Shown here: positions 8,356-18,764 of the stretch, piece by piece | How positions within the stretch are numbered: position 1 is the first letter of the stretch | How the letters are laid out: every line of letters begins with the position of its first letter | Assembly: GCF_013205025.1 (NCBI RefSeq) | Contig: NZ_JABMLE010000001.1 | Span: 558,001-622,000 of the forward strand | DNA from: Rathayibacter sp. VKM Ac-2857 | Lineage (GTDB): Bacteria > Actinomycetota > Actinomycetes > Actinomycetales > Microbacteriaceae | DNA: 64,000 nt | Reading direction: 5' to 3' | Translations under genes and position numbers: made by a program | Notes under the pieces: model-generated | Databases searched by the model: none | Told to the model about the DNA's origin: nothing | Seen by the model: the letters and a program-made list of their open reading frames with translations, nothing else

Positions 8356-9677
8356 TGGAGCCCGAGCAGAACGCCGCCGGCCCCGCCGACGAGTCGGGCC
8401 GACCCGACGAGCAGCCCCGCCGCCTCTCGCGGCGCGGGCTGCTCGGCCTCGTCTCGGCGGGGACCGCAGGCCTCGCCGCGGGCATCGGCGGGACGGTCGC
8501 GGTCACCTCGGCGACCAGCGCGACCGCCTCCTCCGCCGCGACCCGGGTCGTGCCGTTCTTCGGCGCGAACCAGGCCGGCATCACGACGGCCGCGCAGGAC
8601 CGGCTGCACTTCGCCGCGTTCGACCTGGCCTCCAGCGCCACCCGCGACGACCTGATCGAGCTGCTGCAGGACTGGACCCTCGCGGCCGCCCGCCTCACCC
8701 AGGGCCTCGACGTCAGCGAGGAGGGCGCGGTCGGCGGACCGGACACGGCGCCGCCCGACGACACGGGCGAGGCGCTCGGCCTCGACGCGTCCTCGCTCAC
8801 CCTCACCTTCGGCTTCGGGCCGACGCTCTTCACCGACGAGTCGGGCGCCGACCGCTTCGGGCTCGCCGACCGGCGGCCGGCCGAGCTCGCGGCGCTCCCC
8901 CGGTTCCGCGGCGACGCGCTGGTGCCGTCCGCGGGCGGCGGGGACCTCTGCATCCAGGCGTGCGCCGACGACCCGCAGGTCGCGGTGCACGCGATCCGCA
9001 ACCTCAGCCGCATCGCCTTCGGCCGCGCCTCGCTCCGCTGGTCGCAGCTCGGCTTCGGCCGCACCTCCTCCACCTCGACGGCGCAGGCGACTCCGCGGAA
9101 CCTCTTCGGCTTCAAGGACGGCACGGCCAACATCAAGTCCGAGGAGCCGGACGCGGTGCAGGAGCACGTCTGGGTGCAGGACGCCGACGGCCCGGCCTGG
9201 CTCGCGGGCGGCAGCTACCTCGTGGCGCGCAAGATCCGGATGATCATCGAGACCTGGGACCGCAGCCAGCTCGGCGAGCAGGAGCGCGTGATCGGCCGGA
9301 GCAAGGGCTCCGGCGCCCCGCTCTCGGGCGGCGGCGAGTTCACCGAGCCCGACTTCGAGGCGGCCGGCGCGACCGGCATGCCGCTGGTCGACCAGGAGTC
9401 GCACGTGCGGCTCGCGCACCCGACCGTGAACAACGGCGTCCGGCTGCTGCGCCGCGGCTACAACTTCGTCGACGGCAACGACGAGCTCGGGCGGCTGAAC
9501 GCGGGGCTGTTCTTCCTCTCGTTCCAGCGGTCGCCGGAGCAGTTCATCGCGATCCAGAAGAACCTCGCCACCGACGCGCTCAACGAGTACATCAAGCACG
9601 TCGGCTCGGCGGTCTTCGCCGTCCCGCCGGGGGTGCGCGACGAGGGCGACTTCGTGGGGTCGGGGCTGTTCGCCTGA
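8355..9677 (+). CDS. efeB: EfeB deferrochelatase / DyP-type haem peroxidase, Tat-exported
   Basis: A 440-residue DyP peroxidase. The N-terminus has a twin-arginine signal (RRLSRRGLLGL) followed by a hydrophobic stretch, so the folded haem protein is exported by Tat. The DyP hallmark GFKDGTAN (GxxDG, catalytic Asp) lies near residue 252. It acts with EfeU and EfeO in iron uptake, possibly by oxidising Fe(II) or extracting iron from haem. The GTG start overlaps the efeO stop by one base. Confidence 0.93.
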   Translation: MEPEQNAAGPADESGRPDEQPRRLSRRGLLGLVSAGTAGLAAGIGGTVAVTSATSATASSAATRVVPFFGANQAGITTAAQDRLHFAAFDLASSATRDDLIELLQDWTLAAARLTQGLDVSEEGAVGGPDTAPPDDTGEALGLDASSLTLTFGFGPTLFTDESGADRFGLADRRPAELAALPRFRGDALVPSAGGGDLCIQACADDPQVAVHAIRNLSRIAFGRASLRWSQLGFGRTSSTSTAQATPRNLFGFKDGTANIKSEEPDAVQEHVWVQDADGPAWLAGGSYLVARKIRMIIETWDRSQLGEQERVIGRSKGSGAPLSGGGEFTEPDFEAAGATGMPLVDQESHVRLAHPTVNNGVRLLRRGYNFVDGNDELGRLNAGLFFLSFQRSPEQFIAIQKNLATDALNEYIKHVGSAVFAVPPGVRDEGDFVGSGLFA

Positions 9678-9759
9678 TCCGCCGACGTTCCTGAGGGAAT
9701 CTCCATGCCGGCACAGGTCGTCGGCGGCTGCCTCTCCGAGTGCGGCAAGGTCGGCTCCC

Positions 9760-9765
9760 TAGCGT
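9760..9765 (+). promoter_or_regulatory. -10 box for leaderless DsbA-like gene
   Basis: TAGCGT, 8 nt before the ATG at 9774. It supports the shorter start and separate transcription from efeUOB. Confidence 0.45.
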
Positions 9766-9773
9766 CGTCGTCG

Positions 9774-10682
9774 ATGTCCGGGAACAGTGCGAAGAACCAG
9801 CCGACCAAGCGCGAGCGCCAGGAGCTCGCCCGTATCGAGGCACGGGAGCGGCGGGAGCAGGAACGGCGCAGGAAGCGGCGGAACCGGGTGCTCGGGCAGA
9901 GCGGTGCGGCGGTCGGCGTGCTCGCCGTCGTGGCGCTGGTCGCCTGGAACGTCTGGTCGCAGCAGGAGATCGCGAGCACCGGGCCGGCGAACATGCTGAG
10001 CGACGGGATCGTGCTCGCGGGGGCGGAGTCGGCGATCACGCCGGTGACGACCGCTCCCCTCGAGGCGGGCGAGGAGCCGGTGCCGACTGACGAGGCGGCC
10101 ACGCGGGCGGGCGGCGTCGTCACCGTCGACCTGTACGTGGACTACCTGTGCCCGTACTGCGGGCAGTTCGAGACGGCGAACATGGCGAACCTCCAGTCGT
10201 GGCTGACGCAGGGGGCGATCACGCTCGAGATCCATCCGGTCGCGATCCTCGACTCCTCCTCGGCGGGGTCGGAGTACTCGAGCCGGGCGGCGAACGCGGC
10301 GGCCTGCGTGGCGGACGAGGACCCGGACCGCTTCCTCGCGGTGCACGAGGCGCTGTTCGCGAAGCAGCCGGCCGAGGGGACGACCGGGCTGAGCGACGAC
10401 GAGCTGCGGACCCTGGTGACCGGGGCGGGCGTCACGGACGACGACGTGCTGGCCTGCATCACGAGCGGCGAGTTCCGGCCGTGGGTCGCGGCGGCGACGA
10501 AACGGGCGACGAGTGGGACGCTGGCGAACTCCTCGGTCGCGAAGCTGAGCTCGACGCCGACCGTGCTCGTCAACGGCGAGCAGTACACGGGGAAGCCGGA
10601 CGACGCGGACGCGTTCGTCGCCTTCATCACGGCCACGCTCGAGGCTGAAGGCGCGACGGCGACGCCGACGCCTGCGGGCTGA
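9774..10682 (+). CDS. Membrane-anchored DsbA-family thiol-disulfide oxidoreductase
   Basis: About 302 residues. A very charged cytoplasmic N-terminus (KRERQELARIEARERREQER) is followed by one transmembrane helix (residues about 45-63) and an extracytoplasmic thioredoxin-fold domain. The active-site motif CPYC is in YVDYLCPYCGQFE, and TPTVLVNG holds the cis-Pro loop. It probably forms disulfides in exported proteins. An in-frame ATG at 9705 has a good GAGGGA Shine-Dalgarno but would add 23 residues that do not look conserved. The ATG at 9774 sits at leaderless distance from a -10 box and is preferred. Confidence 0.82.
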   Translation: MSGNSAKNQPTKRERQELARIEARERREQERRRKRRNRVLGQSGAAVGVLAVVALVAWNVWSQQEIASTGPANMLSDGIVLAGAESAITPVTTAPLEAGEEPVPTDEAATRAGGVVTVDLYVDYLCPYCGQFETANMANLQSWLTQGAITLEIHPVAILDSSSAGSEYSSRAANAAACVADEDPDRFLAVHEALFAKQPAEGTTGLSDDELRTLVTGAGVTDDDVLACITSGEFRPWVAAATKRATSGTLANSSVAKLSSTPTVLVNGEQYTGKPDDADAFVAFITATLEAEGATATPTPAG

Positions 10683-10684
10683 CG

Positions 10685-10964
10685 GCCGGGTCTCGATACG
10701 CCGCTGCGCGGCTACTCGACCAGCATGCTGCAGCCCATGCTGGTCGAGTAGCCCTCGGAGAGGGCGTATCGAGACCCACCCTCTGCAGGACCCGGGTCTC
10801 GATACGCCGCGTTCCGCGGCTACTCGACCAGCATGAAGCGGTCCCCGCGGTCGGCCAGTCGTGCAGCATGCGAGGGCGCTGCGCTCCACGCCGGCCGAGC
10901 CGTCTGCGACGGCGCTGCGTTCCATGCTGGTCGAGTAGCCCTCGGAGAGGGCGTATCGAGACCC
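10685..10964. repeat. Dispersed hairpin repeats between convergent genes
   Basis: Four element halves: GGGTCTCGATACGCC-GCTGCGC-GGCTACTCGACCAGCATG (10685-10725), the inverted form CATGCTGGTCGAGTAGCCC-TCGGAGA-GGGCGTATCGAGACCC (about 10738-10780), a further forward copy with stem GCCGCGttCCGCGGC (10795-10833), and an inverted copy at 10923-10964. Stems differ but remain complementary. The stretch 10683-11049 holds no gene. Confidence 0.85.
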
Positions 10965-10977
10965 GGCGGACGGCGGA

Positions 10978-11022
10978 ACGACGAACGACCGGCGGAGCGG
11001 GCTCCGGCCGGTCGTTCGTCGT
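10978..11022 (-). terminator. Strong hairpin downstream of typA
   Basis: A perfect 16-bp inverted repeat, ACGACGAACGACCGGC (10978-10993) against its complement (11007-11022). The inner bases GGAGC/GGCTCC can pair further. It lies 27 nt past the typA stop. No clear T-run follows on either strand. Confidence 0.7.
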
Positions 11023-11049
11023 AGGAGGGCGCCGCTGGGGCGCCGGGGA

Positions 11050-12954
<1,905 letters not shown>

Positions 12955-13000
12955 GTGAACGGACTCGTCTCGTGTTCTCGTGCAGTAAGGGGGACCATCC

Positions 13001-13006
13001 ATCGTA
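13001..13006 (-). promoter_or_regulatory. Possible -10 box for typA
   Basis: TACGAT on the minus strand, about 46 nt before the typA ATG. It follows the hairpin that ends the upstream ABC operon. No convincing -35 box was seen. Confidence 0.35.
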
Positions 13007-13030
13007 CCGCAGGCGCGCGGTCCGACGACG

Positions 13031-13096
13031 GAGGGCCCCGTTTCCGGTCGGCGGCCCGATGAACATCGGGTGTCGCCGGCCCGGAACGGGGCCCTC
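13031..13096 (-). terminator. Long terminator hairpin of the peptide ABC operon
   Basis: The outer stem GAGGGCCCCGTT-CCGG (13031-13047) pairs with CCGGAACGGGGCCCTC (13081-13096) with one bulged base. The interior CGGCG/CGCCG and CCCGAT/ATCGGG can pair further around GAAC. It lies 31 nt past the ATPase stop and before the typA promoter. Confidence 0.75.
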
Positions 13097-13126
13097 GGCA
13101 GCGGTCGGAGCGACCGTGTCAGCGGA

Positions 13127-14863
13127 TCAGACCGCGAACTCGATCCCGGCGCCCGGGATGGCGGCGAGCAGCTCGCGGGTGTACTCCTGCTCCGGCGACT
13201 CGAACACGGTGTCGGTCGAGGCGTGCTCGACGATCCGGCCCTTCTGCATCACGCAGACGTCGTCGGCGATCACGCGGACCACCGCCAGGTCGTGCGTGAT
13301 GAACAGGTAGGTGAGCCCGAGCTCGGCCTGCAGATCGGCCAGCAGGCGGAGGATCTGCGCCTGGACGAGGACGTCCAGGGCCGACACCGCCTCGTCGAGC
13401 ACCACGATCTCGGGCTTGAGCGCGAGCGCGCGGGCGATCGCCACGCGCTGGCGCTGGCCGCCGGAGAGCTCGTTCGGGTAGCGCCCCGCGATCACGCGCG
13501 GCAGCGACACCTGGTCGAGCAGCTCGAAGACCCGCTCGCGCTGCGAGGTGCGGTCGCCGACCTTGTGCACCCGCAGCGGCTCCGAGATGGTGTTGCCGAT
13601 GTTGTGCAGCGGGTCGAGCGAGCCGTACGGGTCCTGGAAGACCGGCTGCATGGAGCGGCGCAGCGCGAGCATCTCCTTGCCCTTGAGCTTCTCGGTGCGG
13701 CGGCCGTCGATCGAGATCGCTCCGGAGGTCGCGGTCTCGAGGCCCAGCACGAGGCGGGCGATCGTCGACTTGCCCGAGCCCGACTCCCCCACGAGCGCCG
13801 TGGTGGTGCCCTTGGGGATCGAGAACGAGACGTTGTCGACGGCCGTGAAGTCCTCGGCCTTCAGCCCGCCGCGGCGGATCTTGAAGACCTTGGTGAGGCC
13901 GTCGAGCTCGATCATCGGCCGCGCGGTGGTCGTCGCGCCGCCGTGGTGGGCGCCAGCGGCGCCGACCAGGTCGACTTCGCGGACGGCGGCGGACTCGCCG
14001 GGCACCGACTCCGTGGCCGCGCCGGCCGTGGACTGGATGCGGCGCGAGGCGAGGCTCGGCGCCGCCGCGATCAGGCGCTGCGTGTAGGGGTGCTGCGGGT
14101 TCTGCAGCACCTCCACCGAGGCGCCCGACTCGACGATGCGGCCCTTGTACATGACGATGAGCTTCTCGGCGCGCTCGGCGGCGAGGCCGAGGTCGTGCGT
14201 GATGAAGAGCAGCGCGGTGCCGTCGGTCTTCGTCAGGGTCTCGAGGTGGTCGAGGATGCGCCGCTGCACGGTGACGTCGAGCGCCGAGGTGGGCTCGTCC
14301 GCGATGAGCAGCTGCGGCGACGCGGCCAGGCCGATGCCGATCAGCACGCGCTGGCGCATGCCGCCGGAGAACTGGTGCGGGAACTGCTTGAGCCGCTTCT
14401 CCGCGTCGGCGAGACCGGCGTTCTGCAGCACCTCGATCGCCTTGGCGCGCACCTCCTTGCGGCCGGAGGCGAGGCCGTTGGCCTTGATCGTCTCCTCGAC
14501 CTGGAAGCCGATCGACCAGACCGGGTTGAGGTTGGACATCGGGTCCTGCGGCACGTAGCCGATCCGGCGGCCGCGGATGTCCTCGAGCTCGGTCCGGGTC
14601 GCCTTCGCCAGGTCCTTGCCGTCGAACAGCACGGAGCCCGCGGTGACCTTGCCGCTGCCGGGGAGCAGGCCGATGATCGCCGCGGCGGTCGTCGACTTGC
14701 CGGAGCCGGACTCGCCGACGATCGCGACGGTCTGGCCGTGCTCGATCGTCAGGCTGACGCCGCGGAGGGCCTTGACCAGTCCGCTGCCGGTCTGGAAGCC
14801 GACCTCGAGGTCGGTGACCTCGAGCAGCGGGCCCTTCGGCGTGGTGGGTGTCGTGTTCGTCAT
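13127..14863 (-). CDS. Peptide/nickel-type ABC transporter, fused double ATP-binding protein
   Basis: 578 residues with two complete ABC ATPase halves, equivalent to DppD and DppF fused head to tail. Half one (about 10-260) has Walker A GESGSGKST, signature FSGGMRQR and Walker B LLIADEPTSALD. Half two (about 320-570) has GESGSGKST, LSGGQRQR and IVVLDEAVSALD. The stretch after each half (QNPQHPYTQRL, ESPEQEYTREL) is typical of the oligopeptide C-terminal domain. It powers the permeases encoded just upstream, with a 4-nt ATGA overlap. Substrate is not resolved; di/oligopeptides are most likely. Confidence 0.9.
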   Translation of the reverse strand: MTNTTPTTPKGPLLEVTDLEVGFQTGSGLVKALRGVSLTIEHGQTVAIVGESGSGKSTTAAAIIGLLPGSGKVTAGSVLFDGKDLAKATRTELEDIRGRRIGYVPQDPMSNLNPVWSIGFQVEETIKANGLASGRKEVRAKAIEVLQNAGLADAEKRLKQFPHQFSGGMRQRVLIGIGLAASPQLLIADEPTSALDVTVQRRILDHLETLTKTDGTALLFITHDLGLAAERAEKLIVMYKGRIVESGASVEVLQNPQHPYTQRLIAAAPSLASRRIQSTAGAATESVPGESAAVREVDLVGAAGAHHGGATTTARPMIELDGLTKVFKIRRGGLKAEDFTAVDNVSFSIPKGTTTALVGESGSGKSTIARLVLGLETATSGAISIDGRRTEKLKGKEMLALRRSMQPVFQDPYGSLDPLHNIGNTISEPLRVHKVGDRTSQRERVFELLDQVSLPRVIAGRYPNELSGGQRQRVAIARALALKPEIVVLDEAVSALDVLVQAQILRLLADLQAELGLTYLFITHDLAVVRVIADDVCVMQKGRIVEHASTDTVFESPEQEYTRELLAAIPGAGIEFAV

Positions 14864-15828
14864 CGGAGGGCCCTCGCCTTCGGGTCGAGCGCGTCGCGCA
14901 GGGCCTCACCCATCAGGATGAAGCTCAGCACGGTGATGGTCAGCGCGGCGGACGGGTAGATCAGCGTCTGCGGGTTGGTCCGCAGGTCGCGCTGCGCCTG
15001 GCTGATGTCGTTGCCCCACGACATCACCGAGCCCGGCAGGCCGACACCGAGGAACGACAGCGTCGCCTCCGCGGTGATGGCCGCGCCGAGCGAGATCGTC
15101 GTGACGACGATCACGGGGGCGATGGAGTTGGGCAGCACGTGGCGGAACAGGATCGCCATCTTCGACAGGCCGGTGGCCGTCGCGGCGCCGACGAAGTCGG
15201 ACTGCTTCACCCGGAGGACCTCCGACCGCAGGACGCGGGCGGTGGTGGGCCAAGCGAACGCGCCGATCGCCAGGGCGATCACGAACACGTTCCGGTGGGC
15301 CGAGAAGACGGACATGATGACGACCGCGGCGAGGATGTAGGGGATCGAGAAGAAGATGTCGCCCGCGCGCATGATCACGGTGTCGACCCAGCCGCCGAAG
15401 AAGCCGGCGAGCGCGCCGCCGACGACGCCGGTGAGCGTCGTGATCAGGATCACGATGAGGCCGACCGAGAGCGACGTCGACGTGCCGTGGATGATCCGGG
15501 CGTACACGTCGCAGCCCTGCTTCGTGTAGCCCAGGACGCTGCCGTCGCCGGGACCCTGGTTGCTGAGACCGAGGTCGCAGGCGCGGGGGTCGACGGAGGT
15601 GAACAGCGACGGGATCAGCGCGACCGCGAGGATCAGCAGGATCAGCGCGCCCGAGATCCAGAACATCGGGCGCTTGCGCAGGTCCTGCCAGGCGTCGGTC
15701 CAGAGGTTGCTGGGCTTGTCGTCGAGCGAGACGGCGTCGATCGTGGCGATCGGCGTCTCCTCGAGCGGGGCGACGAAGTGGTCGATGCGGCGGGCCTTCT
15801 GCGCGCCGCCGGAGAACTCATTTGGCAT
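14860..15828 (-). CDS. Peptide-type ABC transporter permease (DppC/OppC-like)
   Basis: 322 residues. A cytoplasmic N-terminus is followed by one membrane helix (MFWISGALILLILAVALIP) and then the five-helix BPD_transp_1 core. The coupling motif EAxxxxG-type loop is seen as EAALSFLGVG-like EATLSFLGVGLPGSVMSWG. It overlaps the upstream permease by 11 nt and the downstream ATPase by 4 nt, indicating tight translational coupling in one operon. Confidence 0.9.
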   Translation of the reverse strand: MPNEFSGGAQKARRIDHFVAPLEETPIATIDAVSLDDKPSNLWTDAWQDLRKRPMFWISGALILLILAVALIPSLFTSVDPRACDLGLSNQGPGDGSVLGYTKQGCDVYARIIHGTSTSLSVGLIVILITTLTGVVGGALAGFFGGWVDTVIMRAGDIFFSIPYILAAVVIMSVFSAHRNVFVIALAIGAFAWPTTARVLRSEVLRVKQSDFVGAATATGLSKMAILFRHVLPNSIAPVIVVTTISLGAAITAEATLSFLGVGLPGSVMSWGNDISQAQRDLRTNPQTLIYPSAALTITVLSFILMGEALRDALDPKARALR

Positions 15829-16747
15829 AGCGGATCCTCGGGTCGAGTACGGCGTAGAGCAGGTCGACGAGGATGTTCACCACGAGGTAGAACAGCACCA
15901 TGACCGTGACGAAGGAGACGACGGTCGGTCGCTCCCCTCGGATGATCGCCTGGTAGAGCGTGTTCCCGACGCCGGGAACGTTGAAGATGCCCTCGGTCAC
16001 CGTCGCGCCGACGATCAGCAGGCCGAAGTCGGCGCCGAACTGGGTCGTGACGGGGATCAGCGAGTTGCGCAGGATGTGCACGGGGATGACGCGTCGTCGC
16101 GAGAGCCCCTTGCCGTAGGCGGTGCGCACGAAGTCGGAGCCGGCGGTCTCGATGACCGAGCCGCGGGTGAGGCGGATCGCCGAGGCGACCACGAACAGCG
16201 CGAGCACGATGGCCGGCAGCAGCAGCCGCTCGAACGTCGCCTGGCCGCCGACCGTGGGCGGGAACCAGCCGAGCTGGACGGCGAAGAACGTCTGCGCGAT
16301 GAAGCAGAGCACGAAGATCGGCACCGAGACGAGCAGCAGGCTGACGACCAGCGCGCTGGCGTCGAAGAACGAGCCCTTGCGCAGGCCGCTGATGAGGCCG
16401 ATGGTCAGCGCGAGCACGATCTCGATGATGATCGCCATCATCGCGAGGGTCAGCGTGACGGGGAAGGTGCGGGCGAGGATGTCGTTGACCGACTGGCCCG
16501 AGAACGAGATCCCGAAGTCGCCGCGGACGACGCCGCCCAGGTAGTAGAGGTACTGGACGAAGAACGGGTCGTTCAGGTGGTACTGCTCCTCGAGGCGGGC
16601 CAGGAGCGCCGGGTTCGGCGTCTTGTCGCCGAAGAGCGAGAGGAGCGGGTTCCCCGGCATGGCGAAGACCATGAAGTAGATGAGGAACGTCGTGCCGATG
16701 AGCACGGGGACGGCTTGGAGAATGCGTCGGACGATGTAGGCGAGCAT
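15818..16747 (-). CDS. Peptide-type ABC transporter permease (DppB/OppB-like)
   Basis: A 309-residue membrane protein beginning MLAYIVRRILQAVPVLIG, the classic DppB/OppB N-terminus. It continues with a long extracytoplasmic loop (about 35-95) and the five-helix permease core. It pairs with the following DppC-like permease to form the pore. It is separated from the substrate-binding protein gene by 127 nt that contain a strong hairpin. Confidence 0.92.
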   Translation of the reverse strand: MLAYIVRRILQAVPVLIGTTFLIYFMVFAMPGNPLLSLFGDKTPNPALLARLEEQYHLNDPFFVQYLYYLGGVVRGDFGISFSGQSVNDILARTFPVTLTLAMMAIIIEIVLALTIGLISGLRKGSFFDASALVVSLLLVSVPIFVLCFIAQTFFAVQLGWFPPTVGGQATFERLLLPAIVLALFVVASAIRLTRGSVIETAGSDFVRTAYGKGLSRRRVIPVHILRNSLIPVTTQFGADFGLLIVGATVTEGIFNVPGVGNTLYQAIIRGERPTVVSFVTVMVLFYLVVNILVDLLYAVLDPRIRYAK

Positions 16748-16802
16748 CTCAGCCCTGCCGATTCCGGTGTCGCATGGTGGGGGACCTCATTCGATTCGGA
16801 CC

Positions 16803-16867
16803 GAAACAGGGCGCTTCGCCCGTACCGAAGACCGAAGTCGACCGCACGGGCGAAGCGCCCCGGTTTC
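16803..16867 (-). terminator. Intercistronic hairpin between binding-protein and permease genes
   Basis: GGGCGCTTCGCCCGT (16809-16823) pairs perfectly with its complement at 16846-16860. GAAAC/GGTTTC flanks extend the stem. It sits 8 nt past the binding-protein stop and before dppB. Such hairpins usually cause partial termination or protect the upstream mRNA, so that more binding protein than permease is made. Confidence 0.7.
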
Positions 16868-16874
16868 TAGCAGC

Positions 16875-18494
16875 TTAGTTCTTGGTGATCTCGTAGTAGA
16901 GCGGCACCGAGTTCCAGCCGAACTGGACGTTCGACACGTTCTCGCCGTAGCCGCCGGTCACGTTGGAGTACCACAGCGGGATTGCGGGCAGGTCCTTCAG
17001 GAGGACCTCCTGCGCCTGCTGGAACTTCTCGTTGGCCGAGTCGAGGTCGGTGTCGACAGCGCCCTCCGCGAGGAGCTGGTCGAACTCGGCGCTGGAGTAG
17101 TCGCCGTCGTTCGAGGACGCGTTGGTCGCGTACAGCGGGCCCAGGAAGTTGTACAGACCCGGGTAGTCGGCCTGCCATCCGGTGCGGAACGCGGTCTCGA
17201 TGGTGCGGTCCGTGATCTTGGTGCGCGCCTCGGCGAAGGTCGGGTACGCCTCGCCCTCGGCGTCGATCCCGAGCGTGTTCTTGATCGAGTTCGACACGGC
17301 GTCGACCCAGCCCTGGTGGCCGCCGTCGGCGTTGTAGGCGATCTTGAAGGTGCCGTCCCAGGGGCTGATGGCGTCGGCCTGAGCCCAGAGGTCCTTGGCC
17401 TTGTCGGCGTCGAACGCGAGGACGTCGGCGCCCTCGAGCGAGTCGCTCCAGCCGTCGATCACCGGGGAGGTGAAGTCGGAGGCGGGGGTGCGGGTGCCCT
17501 CGAAGATCACGTCGGTGATCTGCGCGCGGTCGATCGACATCGAGATGGCCTGGCGTCGCAGCTGGCCCTCCTCACCGCCGAAGTGCGCGAGGCGGTCCGG
17601 GATGGTGAAGGACTGGAAGACGGCGGCGGGCTGGTTGACCGCACGGTCGCCCAGGTCGCTCTCGTAGGTGCCGTAGGCCGAGTCCGGGATGGCGTCGAGG
17701 ACGTCGAGGTTGCCGCCCTGGAGGTCGGAGTACGCCGCGTCCTGCGTGGCGTAGAAGGTGACCGTGAGGCCGCCGTTGACCGGGGTGCGGCCGCCGGTGT
17801 AGTCCGGGTTCACGACGAGGTCGATCTGCACGTTGTGCTGCCACGCGTCGTCGCCGGCGAGCATGTACGGGCCGTTGCCGATCGGGTTCTGGCCGAAGGC
17901 GTCCATGTCCTCGAACGCGGCGGCGGGCAGCGGGTAGTACGCCGAGTAGCCCAGGCGCAGCGGGAAGTCCGACTTGGGCTCGGTGAGCGCGACGGTGAAC
18001 GTCGTGTCGTCGACGACCGCGAGGCCGGTGAGCTCGGAGTCCTCGTCGTAGCTGAAGCCCTGGATGTCCTCGAAGAAGTAGCTGTTCAGCTGGTTGTTCG
18101 AGAGCTTCGCGCCGTAGTTCCACGCGTCGACGAACGAGTTCGCCGTGACCGGGTCGCCGTTCGTGAAGGTGAGGTCGGGCTTGATCGTGATGGTGTAGTT
18201 CTGCGCGTCGGTCGACTCGATCGACTCGGCGACGTCGTTCTGCGGCGCACCCTCGGCGTCGTAGTAGACGAGACCGGCGAAGATCTCGTCGAGGATCTTG
18301 CCGCCGCCCACCTCGTTGGTGTTGGTCGGGATCAGCGGGTTCTGCGGCTCGGACCCGTTGGTGGTGATGATCGCGCCGGAGTCGCCTCCCGCGTCACCCC
18401 CGCCCGAGTCGTTCGAGCTGCTGCAGCCGGCCAGGACCAGGGTGCTCGCGGCGACGAGCGCCAGAGCTCCGAGGCCGAAACGTCTGATTTTCAC
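16875..18494 (-). CDS. Peptide/oligopeptide ABC transporter substrate-binding lipoprotein
   Basis: A 539-residue SBP_bac_5 (family 5) protein. The signal peptide ends in the lipobox LVLAGC, followed by a Ser/Asp/Gly linker. The mature part shows family features such as TITIKPDLTFTNGDPVTANS near the N-lobe. It captures the ligand outside the membrane for the downstream permeases. The GTG at 18494 is chosen because GGAGGA lies 6 nt upstream; the longer frame adds 49 residues without similarity. It is the first gene of the four-gene importer operon. Confidence 0.93.
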   Translation of the reverse strand: MKIRRFGLGALALVAASTLVLAGCSSSNDSGGGDAGGDSGAIITTNGSEPQNPLIPTNTNEVGGGKILDEIFAGLVYYDAEGAPQNDVAESIESTDAQNYTITIKPDLTFTNGDPVTANSFVDAWNYGAKLSNNQLNSYFFEDIQGFSYDEDSELTGLAVVDDTTFTVALTEPKSDFPLRLGYSAYYPLPAAAFEDMDAFGQNPIGNGPYMLAGDDAWQHNVQIDLVVNPDYTGGRTPVNGGLTVTFYATQDAAYSDLQGGNLDVLDAIPDSAYGTYESDLGDRAVNQPAAVFQSFTIPDRLAHFGGEEGQLRRQAISMSIDRAQITDVIFEGTRTPASDFTSPVIDGWSDSLEGADVLAFDADKAKDLWAQADAISPWDGTFKIAYNADGGHQGWVDAVSNSIKNTLGIDAEGEAYPTFAEARTKITDRTIETAFRTGWQADYPGLYNFLGPLYATNASSNDGDYSSAEFDQLLAEGAVDTDLDSANEKFQQAQEVLLKDLPAIPLWYSNVTGGYGENVSNVQFGWNSVPLYYEITKN

Positions 18495-18613
18495 AATTCC
18501 TCCAGTGGTGTGGGGGCGCGCGAGAAGTGGTTTCCCTGACGCGTGGAGTGCCGTGCGCGTGGCGACGACGTCGGCGCGCGAGACTGGTGGCCACCGCGCG
18601 AATGCCTCTGACG

Positions 18614-18643
18614 AGACTATGTATCGACTGCCTATCGCCACAA
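18614..18643 (-). promoter_or_regulatory. Possible promoter of the peptide ABC operon
   Basis: Minus-strand TTGTGG (18638-18643), an 18-nt spacer and TAGTCT (18614-18619), giving a leader of about 110 nt. This stretch is noticeably richer in A+T than its surroundings. Confidence 0.4.
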
Positions 18644-18764
18644 AACGATGGGGAAACCGTTACACAGCGGTAACCAGGAGGTGGAATCCTTGCGCGGATT
18701 CGCACGAAACGTGCGTCTGCGCGGCGTTCCACGCACGACAGCGAATCCAGGAAGGGGCCTCCGC

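Noticed and set aside
9705-9773. Extended N-terminus of the DsbA-like protein from an ATG with a good GAGGGA site
   Set aside because: The 23 extra residues do not resemble the family's charged cytoplasmic start, and a -10 box lies 8 nt before the downstream ATG; kept only as an alternative.
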